Shown piece after piece: positions 19,610-28,099 of a stretch of DNA of 43,140 nt. The DNA is taken from positions 1-43,140 of IMG/VR virus record IMGVR_UViG_3300034684_000039. One strand, written 5' to 3'. The DNA is from a virus. Positions within the stretch are counted from its first letter, which is position 1. The number at the start of each line of letters is the position of its first letter. The notes below the pieces were generated by a model, which saw nothing but the letters and a program-made list of their open reading frames with translations, made no database searches and was not told the DNA's origin. Both the position numbers and the translations under genes were made by a program.

Positions 19610-22360
19610 ATGTACGAAAAAAAATGGTTTTTAAGGCTTGATACAAAGAAACAATACGACAATGAAGTAATAACTATGGTTAGGCAAGACACTTATAGTA
19701 ATGTATTATATATAGTCTTGTATAATGACTCTATTAAAATGGAAGTCAGCAAAACAACAATAGCAACAGTAATAATTGATAAACCAGATAATACACAAGT
19801 AATAGGTAGTGCAGAGGTTCTGGATAATGGTACATTAAAATATGTGGTTGACTATCAAGCGTTGGCAGCATTAGGTATGGCTAAATTTACTGTTAAATTA
19901 ATAATAGAAGATAATATACTAACAACTACCAGTTTTGTGGTAAATGTAATAAATGACCCTTTTGCAGATTCAGATGGAAGTATAGAATCCACATCTGAAT
20001 ATCCAATACTATCAAATTTAGTTTTAGGAACATCAAATATAATTGCAACAGAAGAAACAAGAGTTGAAAATGAAACACATAGGAAAAAAAACGAAGATAT
20101 AAGAATAGATAATGAAAATGAAAGAATAGCAAACGAGAATATAAGAAAGTCTAATGAGATTACAAGGCAATCTAATGAAACCACAAGACAGAACAATGAA
20201 ACAAATAGGAATACAAAAGAAACAGAAAGACAAACAAACGAAACTACAAGGCAAAATAATGAAGCCACTAGATTATTAAATGAAGATACAAGATTATCTA
20301 ACGAAACAGCTAGACAAAATAATGAAACATCTAGAGTAAATGCTGAGAATGCAAGAAAAGTATTCGAGGAATTTTCAAGTTCAAAAACTTATGTAGTTGG
20401 GAATAAAGTATCTTATTTAGGTTCATCTTATTATTGCATACAAAACTGCACAAATATACTGCCTACAAATACAGATTATTGGCTACTAATAGCTAAGAAA
20501 GGTGAAGGCATAATAGATGTAGTAGATAATGGCAATGGTACAATAACAATATATTATCAAAGTGGTAGCACAGTTGTAAGCAATATATCTATTATCCTAG
20601 AAGATAATCTAACATCTACATCAACTACAAGAGGTCTTGCTGCTAATCAAGGTAGAGTTTTAAATGAAATAAAAGTAGATAAAGTCGCAGGCAAAGGTCT
20701 TTCCGAAAATGATTATACAACTACTGAAAAAAATAAATTAGCGAATATAGAACCTAATGCACAAGTAAACAAAATAGAAGTTGTCAAAAGAAATGGTAGT
20801 GCATTACCAATAAATAATAAAGAAGTTGATATTACAGTTCCAACAGTTATTGATAATTTGACAAGCATAGATACCGATAATGCTTTATCAGCTAATCAAG
20901 GTAAGATATTGAATGACAATATGAATACACATAAATCAAATATTAACCATTCATTTTATGGTATAGCAAGTGGAACAAACTCATATACAGTAACTATATC
21001 AGATATAACATCATTGGTAGATGGTATAAATGTAAGGATAAAATTTACAAATGCAAACACTGGTGCTTGTACTTTAACTATCAATAGCTTAGGTGCAAAG
21101 GGTATTAAAAAATCTGATGGAACAGACTTAGCAAGTGGAGATATATTAGCAGGGCAAATCGTAAACCTGAGTTATAATGGTTCGGTTTTTCAATTAATTA
21201 GTGGAGGGAGTGATTATGTTCAGATTGAATTTAATAATTTCGCAGTACGTTCGGGGGAGATTGTTAGAAGTACTCCTACTTCATTAAGTCAAGCAAGATA
21301 TTATTTAGCAGGAGCAAGTATAGGAGATTATGCACTATTTGCAGGTGGAAAGGATGGTACAACAAATCATAACGTAGTAGATGCTTATACTTCTTCATTA
21401 GTACGTTCTACCCCTACAGCTTTAAGTGTTACGAGAAGAGTTTTAGCAGGAGCAAGTGTAGGAGATTATGCTTTATTTGCAGGAGGATGGAATGGTACAA
21501 CATATTATAACGTAGTAGATGCTTATAATTCATCTTTAACTAGGACTACTCCTACAGGATTAAGTCAAGCAAGGTGGTATTTAGCAGGAGCAAGTATAGG
21601 AGATTATGCAATATTTGCAGGAGGAAATACAGGTTCAGCAAGTAATGTAGTAGATGCATATACAAGTTCGTTAGTACGTTCAACACCTACTGCTTTAAGT
21701 CAAGCAAGGTGGTATTTAGCAGGAGCAAGTATAGGAGATTATGCAATATTTGCAGGAGGATATACAGGTTCAGCAAGTAATGTAGTAGATGCTTATAATT
21801 CATCATTAACTAGAACCACTCCTACTCCTTTGAGTGTATCAAGGTTGGATTTAGCAGGAGCAAGTGTAGGAGATTATGCTTTATTTGCAGGAGGATGGAA
21901 TTATACAACATATTATAACGTAGTAGATGCTTATAATTCATCTTTAACTAGGACTACTCCTACAGGATTAAGTCAAGCAAGAAGTAATTTAGCAGGAGCA
22001 AGTATAGGAGATTATGCTTTATTTGCAGGAGGATATACAGGTTCAGCTAGTAATGTAGTAGATGCTTATAATTCATCATTAACTAGAACCACTCCTACTC
22101 CTTTGAGTGTATCAAGGTTGGATTTAGCAGGAGCAAGTGTAGGAGATTATGCTTTATTTGCAGGAGGATGGAATGGTACAACATATTATAACGTAGTAGA
22201 TGCATACTCTCAAGCTTTCGGAGACATTGACATCCCTATAACTTCTGGTTCAAAATACAAGCTTAACAGCGACACAGAAGTAACAGCAACAACAAGCGGG
22301 GTAATTACAGTCAATACACCGTTGACTGGATATATAAAATATAAGGAAGGAGTTTTGTAA
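19610..22360 (+). CDS. Receptor-binding tail fibre: BppU-like N-terminus, coiled coil and Kelch repeats
   Basis: A 916-aa modular adhesin. Residues about 20-130 resemble the N-terminal attachment domain of baseplate upper proteins (MVRQDTYSNVLYIVLYNDSI; IATVIIDKPDNTQVIGSAEV). About 145-245 is a long heptad coiled coil built on NE-T-R repeats, likely a trimer stalk. Next is a small chitin-binding-like module (VVGNKVSYLGSSYYCIQNC), then linker domains. About 545-865 are seven Kelch-type repeats (GDYALFAGGWNGTTYYNVVD, with LTRTTPTGLSQAR between), predicting a beta-propeller head that binds the host surface. A trimeric fibre is inferred. Unusually, it lies between capsid and connector genes. It starts behind GGGGAGTGATTTA. 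Confidence 0.85.
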   Translation: MYEKKWFLRLDTKKQYDNEVITMVRQDTYSNVLYIVLYNDSIKMEVSKTTIATVIIDKPDNTQVIGSAEVLDNGTLKYVVDYQALAALGMAKFTVKLIIEDNILTTTSFVVNVINDPFADSDGSIESTSEYPILSNLVLGTSNIIATEETRVENETHRKKNEDIRIDNENERIANENIRKSNEITRQSNETTRQNNETNRNTKETERQTNETTRQNNEATRLLNEDTRLSNETARQNNETSRVNAENARKVFEEFSSSKTYVVGNKVSYLGSSYYCIQNCTNILPTNTDYWLLIAKKGEGIIDVVDNGNGTITIYYQSGSTVVSNISIILEDNLTSTSTTRGLAANQGRVLNEIKVDKVAGKGLSENDYTTTEKNKLANIEPNAQVNKIEVVKRNGSALPINNKEVDITVPTVIDNLTSIDTDNALSANQGKILNDNMNTHKSNINHSFYGIASGTNSYTVTISDITSLVDGINVRIKFTNANTGACTLTINSLGAKGIKKSDGTDLASGDILAGQIVNLSYNGSVFQLISGGSDYVQIEFNNFAVRSGEIVRSTPTSLSQARYYLAGASIGDYALFAGGKDGTTNHNVVDAYTSSLVRSTPTALSVTRRVLAGASVGDYALFAGGWNGTTYYNVVDAYNSSLTRTTPTGLSQARWYLAGASIGDYAIFAGGNTGSASNVVDAYTSSLVRSTPTALSQARWYLAGASIGDYAIFAGGYTGSASNVVDAYNSSLTRTTPTPLSVSRLDLAGASVGDYALFAGGWNYTTYYNVVDAYNSSLTRTTPTGLSQARSNLAGASIGDYALFAGGYTGSASNVVDAYNSSLTRTTPTPLSVSRLDLAGASVGDYALFAGGWNGTTYYNVVDAYSQAFGDIDIPITSGSKYKLNSDTEVTATTSGVITVNTPLTGYIKYKEGVL
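21250..22205 (+). repeat. Seven near-identical 135-141-bp repeats coding for Kelch blades
   Basis: Units begin near 21259, 21400, 21537, 21672, 21807, 21945 and 22080. Blocks of about 95 bp or more are identical between the units starting near 21807 and 22080, and the segment AGCAGGAGCAAGTRTAGGAG occurs in every unit. Synonymous sites are conserved as well as coding ones, so the units are recent copies or are homogenised by recombination. Confidence 0.85.
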
Positions 22361-22361
22361 A

Positions 22362-22718
22362 ATGAAATACAAAATATGGAATAAAACTGACAATTTGATT
22401 ACACCAGTAGGGGAGGTATTAACTCCACCTCAAGTAATTGAAAGATATCCCGCCGCAGGAATAGAAGGGATAAAATTCATAATCGCAGACCAGCCAATCA
22501 ATATGGCAGTCTTTATGGAGTTCGAGGCTACAAAAAATATTTATAAACAACAAGGGGTTCAAATAACAGATGATATGACAGATGAAGAAGTATTGCAAGC
22601 AATACAAGAATTTGAGGAAACTCCACCTGTTCAAATGCCAACAGCAGAAGAAAGAATTGCATCAGCGTTAGAGTTCCAAAATTTACTTGTTATGCCTGAT
22701 ATGGAGGTGGATATATAA
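22362..22718 (+). CDS. Hypothetical protein behind the fibre gene, 118 aa
   Basis: Not assigned. It begins MKYKIWNKTDNLITPVGEVL and is acidic toward the end. Proteins of this type commonly follow fibre genes in Firmicute phages and precede XkdX, as here, which suggests a fibre-associated or fibre-assembly role (inference). The start lies one base after the fibre stop. Its stop overlaps the XkdX ATG. Confidence 0.6.
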   Translation: MKYKIWNKTDNLITPVGEVLTPPQVIERYPAAGIEGIKFIIADQPINMAVFMEFEATKNIYKQQGVQITDDMTDEEVLQAIQEFEETPPVQMPTAEERIASALEFQNLLVMPDMEVDI

Positions 22719-22846
22719 TGACTTTTGAAACTATTAAATCTAATTATGAAAAAGGACTTTGGACAAAGCAGATGGTAAGACTTGCAGTTAGAAAAGGTGC
22801 TATAACCAAAGAGCAGTATAAAGAGATAACAGGGGAAGATTATTAA
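22718..22846 (+). CDS. xkdX: XkdX-family small protein
   Basis: A 42-aa protein containing YEKGLWTKQMVRLAVRKGAI followed by TKEQYKEITGEDY, an unmistakable XkdX signature and the usual family length. XkdX genes sit at the end of fibre/baseplate modules in Firmicute phages; the molecular role is unknown. It starts in a TAATG overlap with the previous gene behind GGAGGTG. A terminator overlaps its last codons. Confidence 0.9.
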   Translation: MTFETIKSNYEKGLWTKQMVRLAVRKGAITKEQYKEITGEDY

Positions 22847-22862
22847 TATCTTCCCTTTTTTA
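22833..22862 (+). terminator. Intrinsic terminator at the end of xkdX
   Basis: GGGAAGAT (22833-22840) pairs perfectly with ATCTTCCC (22848-22855), followed by a run of T. The stem starts inside the coding region. It closes the fibre-xkdX unit. Confidence 0.85.
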
Positions 22863-22876
22863 AAAGGGGTGGAGAA

Positions 22877-23278
22877 ATGACAATATCTGAATTTCTGGTA
22901 ACCATTGAAAGCAATATGCCACACGATATACCAGATAGCACAATAATAAACTGGATAAACATATTAGAGGATAGTGTATATTCAAGTATAGTAGGTACTT
23001 TAAATACAGAGCCTTTCATATCTGATGATGGGCTTTCCGAAAGAGAAAGATTTAAACCTGAATTTAAAACAATAGATAAAGCAAATGAGCAAACACTATC
23101 TTTATTAGATTTTGGCTTTAGATGGCTATCTCTATATGAATACTTTGTGTATGCACAAATATGTATATTAAAAGAAGAATTTGGGAAAGCAAACAATTAT
23201 ATAGCTTTATACAATTCATTGCTAGACGATTTTCTTGCATTCTATTTCTCGAGAGCATCTTACGACAAGGCTTGGTGA
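22877..23278 (+). CDS. Putative head-tail connector/adaptor protein
   Basis: A 133-aa mostly helical protein: MTISEFLVTIESNMPHDIPD, STIINWINILEDSVYSSIVG, LLDFGFRWLSLYEYFVYAQI. The N-terminal pattern (short helix, PD-x-x-I-x-x-W-I-x-x-L-E-x-x-x-Y) recalls the small helical adaptor (gp6-like) proteins below the portal. The gene directly upstream of the hub candidate supports that. Family assignment is by eye only. Confidence 0.55.
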   Translation: MTISEFLVTIESNMPHDIPDSTIINWINILEDSVYSSIVGTLNTEPFISDDGLSERERFKPEFKTIDKANEQTLSLLDFGFRWLSLYEYFVYAQICILKEEFGKANNYIALYNSLLDDFLAFYFSRASYDKAW

Positions 23279-23282
23279 TAAT

Positions 23283-24560
23283 ATGAGATTGCCTTATTTA
23301 AACAATATAAACAATTTAAAGATAAGTCCATTGCTTTTCAGCGGGATAAACAAAAAAGAAATAATAAACGACAATGAAATATCAGATGGTCATAACCTAT
23401 CAACAGAAGAAATACCTGCTATATGTCCTAGAGAACCTATGGAATCGATAAAAAGCTTAACAAAACCTAATTACTTGGGAGTTATTAATAACAAGCTAGT
23501 GTATGTAGATGGCACTAGCTTTTATTATGACAATCAATTAAAAGGTACTGTATCAGATACTAAAAAGTCCATAGTTGATTTCAATGGATATATAGTAATA
23601 TTTCCTGACAAGAAGTATTATGATTATATAAACAATGAATTTAATAGCTTTACTTGTCCTGATATAGATTATGCTGTGGTACATTACAATAGAATATTTG
23701 GAATAAAGGGAAGCGAAATAAGAGCAAGTAAACTTGGAGATTTTAAGGCTTGGGAACAATTCGAAGGCACACAAATGGATAGCTGGGGAACAGATGTTTA
23801 CTCTGTGGGAGATTTTACAGGTACTGTATCTTATCAAGACCATATAGTATTTTATAAAGAAAACAGTATGTACGAGTTATATGGATACACACCTAGTCAA
23901 TTTAAGGTATTAGAAGTAGCGAAGATAGGCTGTATAGACAATAAAAGTATAACAGAAACACAAGGCATATTATTCTTTGCGTCAGAAACAGGAATATTCG
24001 TTTATACAGGCGGATTTCCTACAGATATATCAACAAACCTAAACATAAAGAATTTAAACAAAGCATCATTGATAGGAAATGGAAACAAGGTATATATATC
24101 TATTGATGGCACTACTTATATATATGACACAAACCTAAAGACATTCTTGCCTTACGCAGATTTAGATGTTTTATATTTTGCAAAAGATGATATGTATGTA
24201 TACGCACTAACAACAGATGGTGAAATATATCGTCTAAATAGTGGAGATGAAATTGTAGAATGGAGTTTAACAACTAAACAATTTGATGATGGAGTATTTA
24301 ATAAAAAGAGCATAAAAGCTATAAGGTTAAAAGCTATAATGGAAACAGGATCTGAAATATCTGTATATGTAAGCAGAGATAATAGACCATTTATTCAAGT
24401 AGGGCAAACAATAAAATTTCAGAATGAATATATAAAAACAAAAGAAGTTAAAATAACAATACCATTAAAAAGGGCGAGTTATTATCAAATTAAAATAACA
24501 GGCAAAGGCAAGTCTATAATATATGGTGAAAAAGAGTTTGTAGTAGGAAGTGATAAATAA
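23283..24560 (+). CDS. Beta-propeller tail hub candidate (P22 gp10-like)
   Basis: A 425-aa beta-rich protein with successive strand-turn units (NNKLVYVDGTSFYYDNQLKG, YDYINNEFNSFTCPDIDYAV, GNKVYISIDGTTYIYDTNLK, KDDMYVYALTTDGEIYRLNS), as in propeller proteins. Size and position after the adaptor match the packaged-DNA stabilisation/tail hub protein of P22-type podoviruses, which plugs the portal and carries the fibres. The C-terminal 100 residues may be a separate fibre-binding domain. The start at 23283 follows GGTGATAAT; an in-frame start upstream would overlap the adaptor gene by 44 bases. The homology is an inference. Confidence 0.6.
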   Translation: MRLPYLNNINNLKISPLLFSGINKKEIINDNEISDGHNLSTEEIPAICPREPMESIKSLTKPNYLGVINNKLVYVDGTSFYYDNQLKGTVSDTKKSIVDFNGYIVIFPDKKYYDYINNEFNSFTCPDIDYAVVHYNRIFGIKGSEIRASKLGDFKAWEQFEGTQMDSWGTDVYSVGDFTGTVSYQDHIVFYKENSMYELYGYTPSQFKVLEVAKIGCIDNKSITETQGILFFASETGIFVYTGGFPTDISTNLNIKNLNKASLIGNGNKVYISIDGTTYIYDTNLKTFLPYADLDVLYFAKDDMYVYALTTDGEIYRLNSGDEIVEWSLTTKQFDDGVFNKKSIKAIRLKAIMETGSEISVYVSRDNRPFIQVGQTIKFQNEYIKTKEVKITIPLKRASYYQIKITGKGKSIIYGEKEFVVGSDK

Positions 24561-25267
24561 TGCAACTCAATGTGCCTAATATAACGATAACAGGAAACAA
24601 CAACGAAGAAATAGTAAATGTACTGCAAAGATATAGAAAAGAATTAAACTATTTATTAATGAACTTAGACTTAGATAACATGCCAAATGTAGCTAATAAA
24701 CTGACAGACATAGAAGGCAATTACTCTATAATACAACAAGAGGTAAATAGCATATTGTTAAGTGTAGGGGATATCGAAGGTAATGTATCATCTCTAGTGC
24801 AAACAGCAGAAGGACTTCAAACAAGAGTATCTACTGCAGAGGGCAATATATCTACATTAACTCAAACAGCTACTACACTACAAAGTAGAATAGAAACAGC
24901 CGAAGGAAATATATCAACAATAACTCAAAACGTAGATGATGTTACTGTAGCTGTAAGCAAGAAAACTACCATAGGAGAGGTTGTCAATTATTTATCGGTA
25001 TCTCAATCAGGTGTTAAAATAAACGCAAATAATATAGATTTAACTGGCATAACCAGATTGTATTCTCCGACTATGAGCGATTCTTACGCTGAATTTTATG
25101 GGAGTTATTTCGCATTAGTTTTTAGAGGCGAAGAAATATTTAGGATACACCCAGATAGTATAGCTGGAACTGACATATATGAACCAACTGGTGCTGGATT
25201 GAGATTTTTTGGTGGAGTATATTTCAATGACGCTGATGTTTATGGCTTAACTGTATCTTTCGCATAA
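24560..25267 (+). CDS. Coiled-coil tail fibre or spike protein, 235 aa
   Basis: Residues about 45-140 are repeated coiled-coil units (SLVQTAEGLQTRVSTAEGNI, STLTQTATTLQSRIETAEGN, ISTITQNVDDVTVAVSKKTT), typical of trimeric fibre stalks. The following segment (GEVVNYLSVSQSGVKINANN, IDLTG) is the collar found in gp58-like minor structural proteins. The C-terminus is a short beta domain. It is encoded between the hub candidate and another fibre-type gene, so it is part of the adsorption apparatus. Confidence 0.7.
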   Translation: MQLNVPNITITGNNNEEIVNVLQRYRKELNYLLMNLDLDNMPNVANKLTDIEGNYSIIQQEVNSILLSVGDIEGNVSSLVQTAEGLQTRVSTAEGNISTLTQTATTLQSRIETAEGNISTITQNVDDVTVAVSKKTTIGEVVNYLSVSQSGVKINANNIDLTGITRLYSPTMSDSYAEFYGSYFALVFRGEEIFRIHPDSIAGTDIYEPTGAGLRFFGGVYFNDADVYGLTVSFA

Positions 25268-25279
25268 GGTGGTGATTTA

Positions 25280-26506
25280 ATGGCTACTAATATGGCTTAT
25301 GATGCCAGGACATATACAAGCATATCAGTACACGCTTGGTATCAAGGTACAACAGCGGTAACAAAATGTATCATACAAGGACCCACAGCAGCAGTAACAT
25401 TAACTACAACACCTAAAACTAACTGGACTACTGACCCTCCTGTAAATTTTACCGGCTTAGCACCGGGACAATCATACTCATTTAAAGCATATTTTTATAC
25501 ATCAACAGACACATTAGTTGAAGAAACATCTACTTTTTATTTTACAACTCTTGAATATAGCTCAACTACAGTTAATATAAACACAACTGCAATAGGAGAA
25601 ACATATTTAAACATAAGAGCTTTTTATAGAGGCAACACTGGCGTAACATATTGTGTTATATCTTGTGCAGGAAATGGAATGACCATAAGTGCAGGCGGAA
25701 CAACATATGAATGGACTACAGATTCGGTAACTTTTAGCGGATTAAATCCCGGAACATCATATACCGCATCTGTAACTTTTTATAATGGCTCTGGATATGT
25801 AGCTAGTACTAGTGGAACATTTACTACACTAGCACCATCAGATACAACTCCGCCTACAGTAAGCAATGTAAATTTAACAGCAATACCAGTTACCAACGGA
25901 TACAATGTAAAGATGACTTGGGCAGCTTATGATGATGTAGGGATAGTGAAGCATTGGCTATATAGAAGCTCTCCTAACACACAAAACTATGTATCGGTTG
26001 GGTATGATGTATCGGGAAGTGCAAGAGAATTTACGTTTACAACAGATGCTGATGGAAATTTATTTCAATCTGGAAAAACATATTATTTTAGAGTTAGAGC
26101 TGTAGACGCAGCAGGAAATATATCTACACAGGATAGTGGAACTAAGTCTATTTATATAAGTGCGACTAGACCGCAAAACTGGGCATGGGAATATACAATA
26201 GTAAGTGGAGGTAGTGTATATTCAGTAGTTGGGAAAAAAGTAAATATAATGAGAGCAGCACATTGGAATGACTTTACAACACGAATAAATCAATTTAGAG
26301 CATATAAAGGTTTATCACCTTATTCATTTACTCAAGTTACTAGCTCTACAAGTGGAAGTGCAGTTGTGTCTGCTATAAATCAAGCAATAAATGCAATAAA
26401 TGATATGTTACCAGTAGGAAGCAAGATGTCTACAATAACGGCATCAAATAAAGTCGCTGCAAGTATATTTATAAATTTAAGAGATAAATTAAATAGTATC
26501 CAATAG
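25280..26506 (+). CDS. Fibronectin-III-like fibre protein, host gene of the IscB insertion
   Basis: A 408-aa protein with three Fn3-like modules: VNFTGLAPGQSYSFKAYFYT, VTFSGLNPGTSYTASVTFYN and, after a PSDTTPPTVSNVNLTAIPV linker, GKTYYFRVRAVDAAGNISTQ. The C-terminal domain (IMRAAHWNDFTTRINQFRAY, AVVSAINQAINAINDMLPVG) is helical. It is likely a virion surface protein binding carbohydrates. Its stop codon abuts the left end of the IscB element, so its last 16 bases probably serve as the guide of the adjacent omega RNA. Ribosome site GGTGGTG. Confidence 0.75.
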   Translation: MATNMAYDARTYTSISVHAWYQGTTAVTKCIIQGPTAAVTLTTTPKTNWTTDPPVNFTGLAPGQSYSFKAYFYTSTDTLVEETSTFYFTTLEYSSTTVNINTTAIGETYLNIRAFYRGNTGVTYCVISCAGNGMTISAGGTTYEWTTDSVTFSGLNPGTSYTASVTFYNGSGYVASTSGTFTTLAPSDTTPPTVSNVNLTAIPVTNGYNVKMTWAAYDDVGIVKHWLYRSSPNTQNYVSVGYDVSGSAREFTFTTDADGNLFQSGKTYYFRVRAVDAAGNISTQDSGTKSIYISATRPQNWAWEYTIVSGGSVYSVVGKKVNIMRAAHWNDFTTRINQFRAYKGLSPYSFTQVTSSTSGSAVVSAINQAINAINDMLPVGSKMSTITASNKVAASIFINLRDKLNSIQ

Positions 26507-26746
26507 GGGTCAACTACCCAACGACTAAAGTCGTGGGCTTGATAGCCCTATGTTGACCAGGCTAAGGTTTGAAACAAAACCTACGTTATCTATGTCATGA
26601 CACCCTAGGATGCCCTCCTAGTTCTAGGCTCTGTCGTATAGCATTAAACAGGTGTAGTGGGTTAAGCCAGTGTGTTATACGTGTAAACATAGATAACATT
26701 GCCGAGGGAGATGTTACCTGCGTAAGCAGAGAAAGGAGAAATTCCT
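26507..26746 (+). ncRNA. HEARO/omega RNA of IscB
   Basis: A 240-base leader in front of iscB with dense complementarity. GGTCAAC (26508-26514) pairs with GTTGACC (26552-26558), enclosing an ACGAC/GTCGT hairpin. AGGTTT (26565-26570) pairs with AAACCT (26577-26582). GTTATCTATG (26585-26594) pairs with CATAGATAAC (26688-26697), enclosing CGTATA/TATACG (26635-26640, 26676-26681). AACAT/ATGTT follows, then CTGC-GTAA-GCAG (26718-26729) with a GNRA loop. This is the arrangement of HEARO RNAs, known as the guide RNA scaffold of IscB. The guide should be the bases just 5' of the scaffold, 26491-26506 (AAATAGTATCCAATAG), which are fibre-gene sequence. Confidence 0.85.
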
Positions 26747-28027
26747 ATGGTATTTGTTTTAGATGCAAATAGAAAACCATTATCACCTTGTCATGAAGCA
26801 GTTGCAAGAAAATTGCTTAAACAAGGTAAGGCTGCAATATTTAGAAGATACCCATTTACAATAATTCTTAAAAAATCAGTAGAAGACACTAAAAACAAGC
26901 AAGAATATAGATTAAAAATTGATTATGGTAGTAAGCATACAGGATTAGCTATACTACAAAAAAACAATGTAATATGGTTAGCTCAAATAGACCACAGAAC
27001 AGATATTAAAAAGAAACTTGATGATAGACGTATGTTTAGACGCAACAGAAGAAATAGAAGAACAAGATATAGAAAGCCAAGATTTTTAAATAGAAAAAGA
27101 AAAGAAGGATGGATACCACCTTCACTTGAAAGTAGAGTTAATAATATAAAAACATGGGTTAATAAGTTACAAAAATTAATTCCATTAACTCATATATCTT
27201 ATGAAAATGTTAAGTTTGATACTCAATTAATGCAAAATCATGAAATAAGTGGTATTGAGTATCAACAAGGTACACTTCAAGGATATGAAGTTAGAGAATA
27301 TTTACTTGAAAAGTTTGGTAGAAAATGTTGCTATTGTGGAAAAGAAAATGTTCCATTAGAAATAGAACATATAATACCAAAATCAAGGGGTGGAACAAAT
27401 AGAGTTGATAATCTTTGTTTATCTTGTAGAGAATGTAATCAAAGGAAAGGAAACATGACTGCTGAAGAATTTGGTTATCCTGATATACAAAAACAAGTTA
27501 AACAAACATTAAAGGATACTTCTGTAGTTAATTCTACAAGATGGAAAGTTTATGATGTACTTTGTAATAGTGGTTTAGAAGTTGAATGTGGTACAGGTGC
27601 TTTGACTAAAATGAATAGAATCAAATTAGGATTGCCAAAAGAACATTACTTTGATGCTTGTTGTGTAGGACAAAGTACACCTGATAAATTATATTTTAAG
27701 ACAAAAGATGTTTTGTATATAAAAGCAAAAGGTAGAGGGAGTCATTGTAGAACAAATTTAGATAAATACGGCTTTCCGAGAGGATATTTAGCAAGACAAA
27801 AATATTTCTTTGGTTTTCAAACAGGAGATATGGTTAAAGCTGAAATACCAAAAGGAAAATATAAAGGCATTTGGTACGGAGAAGTTGCATGTAGAAAATC
27901 AGGTAGTTTTGATATTAAAGACAAGGAAGGTCAAAGAGTTGTACAAGGTGTAAATCATAAATATTTTTCAGTTGTACAACACTTTGATGGGTATAGTTAT
28001 AGAAAGGAGGCAGCAATTCTTACGTAG
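26747..28027 (+). CDS. iscB: IscB RNA-guided nuclease
   Basis: A complete 426-aa IscB. The N-terminal PLMP/RRXRR segment is MVFVLDANRKPLSPCHEAVA. RuvC-I is LKIDYGSKHTG with D59, followed by an Arg-rich bridge helix (94-118). RuvC-II is ISYENV with E153. The HNH domain runs from CCYCG (194-198) to CRECNQRKG, with H208 and N222. RuvC-III is EHYFDACCVG with D303. The C-terminal part (FPRGYLARQKYFFGFQTGDM onward) is the target-interaction region. All catalytic residues expected for cutting both strands are present. IscB uses omega RNA to find and cut matching DNA. Its ribosome site lies in a small AGGA/TCCT hairpin at the RNA 3' end. Confidence 0.95.
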   Translation: MVFVLDANRKPLSPCHEAVARKLLKQGKAAIFRRYPFTIILKKSVEDTKNKQEYRLKIDYGSKHTGLAILQKNNVIWLAQIDHRTDIKKKLDDRRMFRRNRRNRRTRYRKPRFLNRKRKEGWIPPSLESRVNNIKTWVNKLQKLIPLTHISYENVKFDTQLMQNHEISGIEYQQGTLQGYEVREYLLEKFGRKCCYCGKENVPLEIEHIIPKSRGGTNRVDNLCLSCRECNQRKGNMTAEEFGYPDIQKQVKQTLKDTSVVNSTRWKVYDVLCNSGLEVECGTGALTKMNRIKLGLPKEHYFDACCVGQSTPDKLYFKTKDVLYIKAKGRGSHCRTNLDKYGFPRGYLARQKYFFGFQTGDMVKAEIPKGKYKGIWYGEVACRKSGSFDIKDKEGQRVVQGVNHKYFSVVQHFDGYSYRKEAAILT

Positions 28028-28089
28028 CGTGTTTAAAATACGCAATTCCTCCACGTGGCTAAAGCCAGTGGCTTCCTTGCGTAAGAATT
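28015..28089 (+). repeat. Right-end hairpins of the IscB element
   Basis: AATTCTTACG (28015-28024) and CGTAAGAATT (28080-28089) are perfect inverted repeats. Between them are GCGT/ACGC and CCAC-G-TGGCT / AGCCA-GTGG hairpins. This is the subterminal foldback expected at the right end of IS200/IS605-type elements. It overlaps the last codons of iscB and may also act as a processing site or terminator. Confidence 0.8.
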
Positions 28090-28099
28090 TGTGATAAAG

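Larger units (their letters stand above)
26507..28090 (+). mobile_element. IscB element (IS200/IS605-type, transposase-less) with HEARO RNA
   Basis: The element consists of a structured RNA segment, iscB, and a right-end hairpin region; no TnpA transposase is present, so it is non-autonomous. Borders are inferred: the left border is where RNA structure begins, right after the fibre stop, and the right border is after the closing inverted repeat. Joining the flanks gives ...CCAATAG/GTGATAAAGTTG, which restores GGTGATAAAG, the same start signal used by the lysin and hub genes of this phage. That coincidence supports the borders. Insertion is between two late genes and breaks neither coding frame. 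Confidence 0.8.

Noticed and set aside
21250-22205. Diversity-generating retroelement target in the fibre gene
   Set aside because: No reverse transcriptase, template repeat or adenine-biased variation is visible in the window; the repeats are ordinary Kelch-coding units.
26569-26772. Rightward 67-codon frame in front of iscB
   Set aside because: It lies wholly inside the structured omega RNA, has no ribosome site, overlaps the iscB start and resembles no protein; the pairing pattern explains the sequence better.
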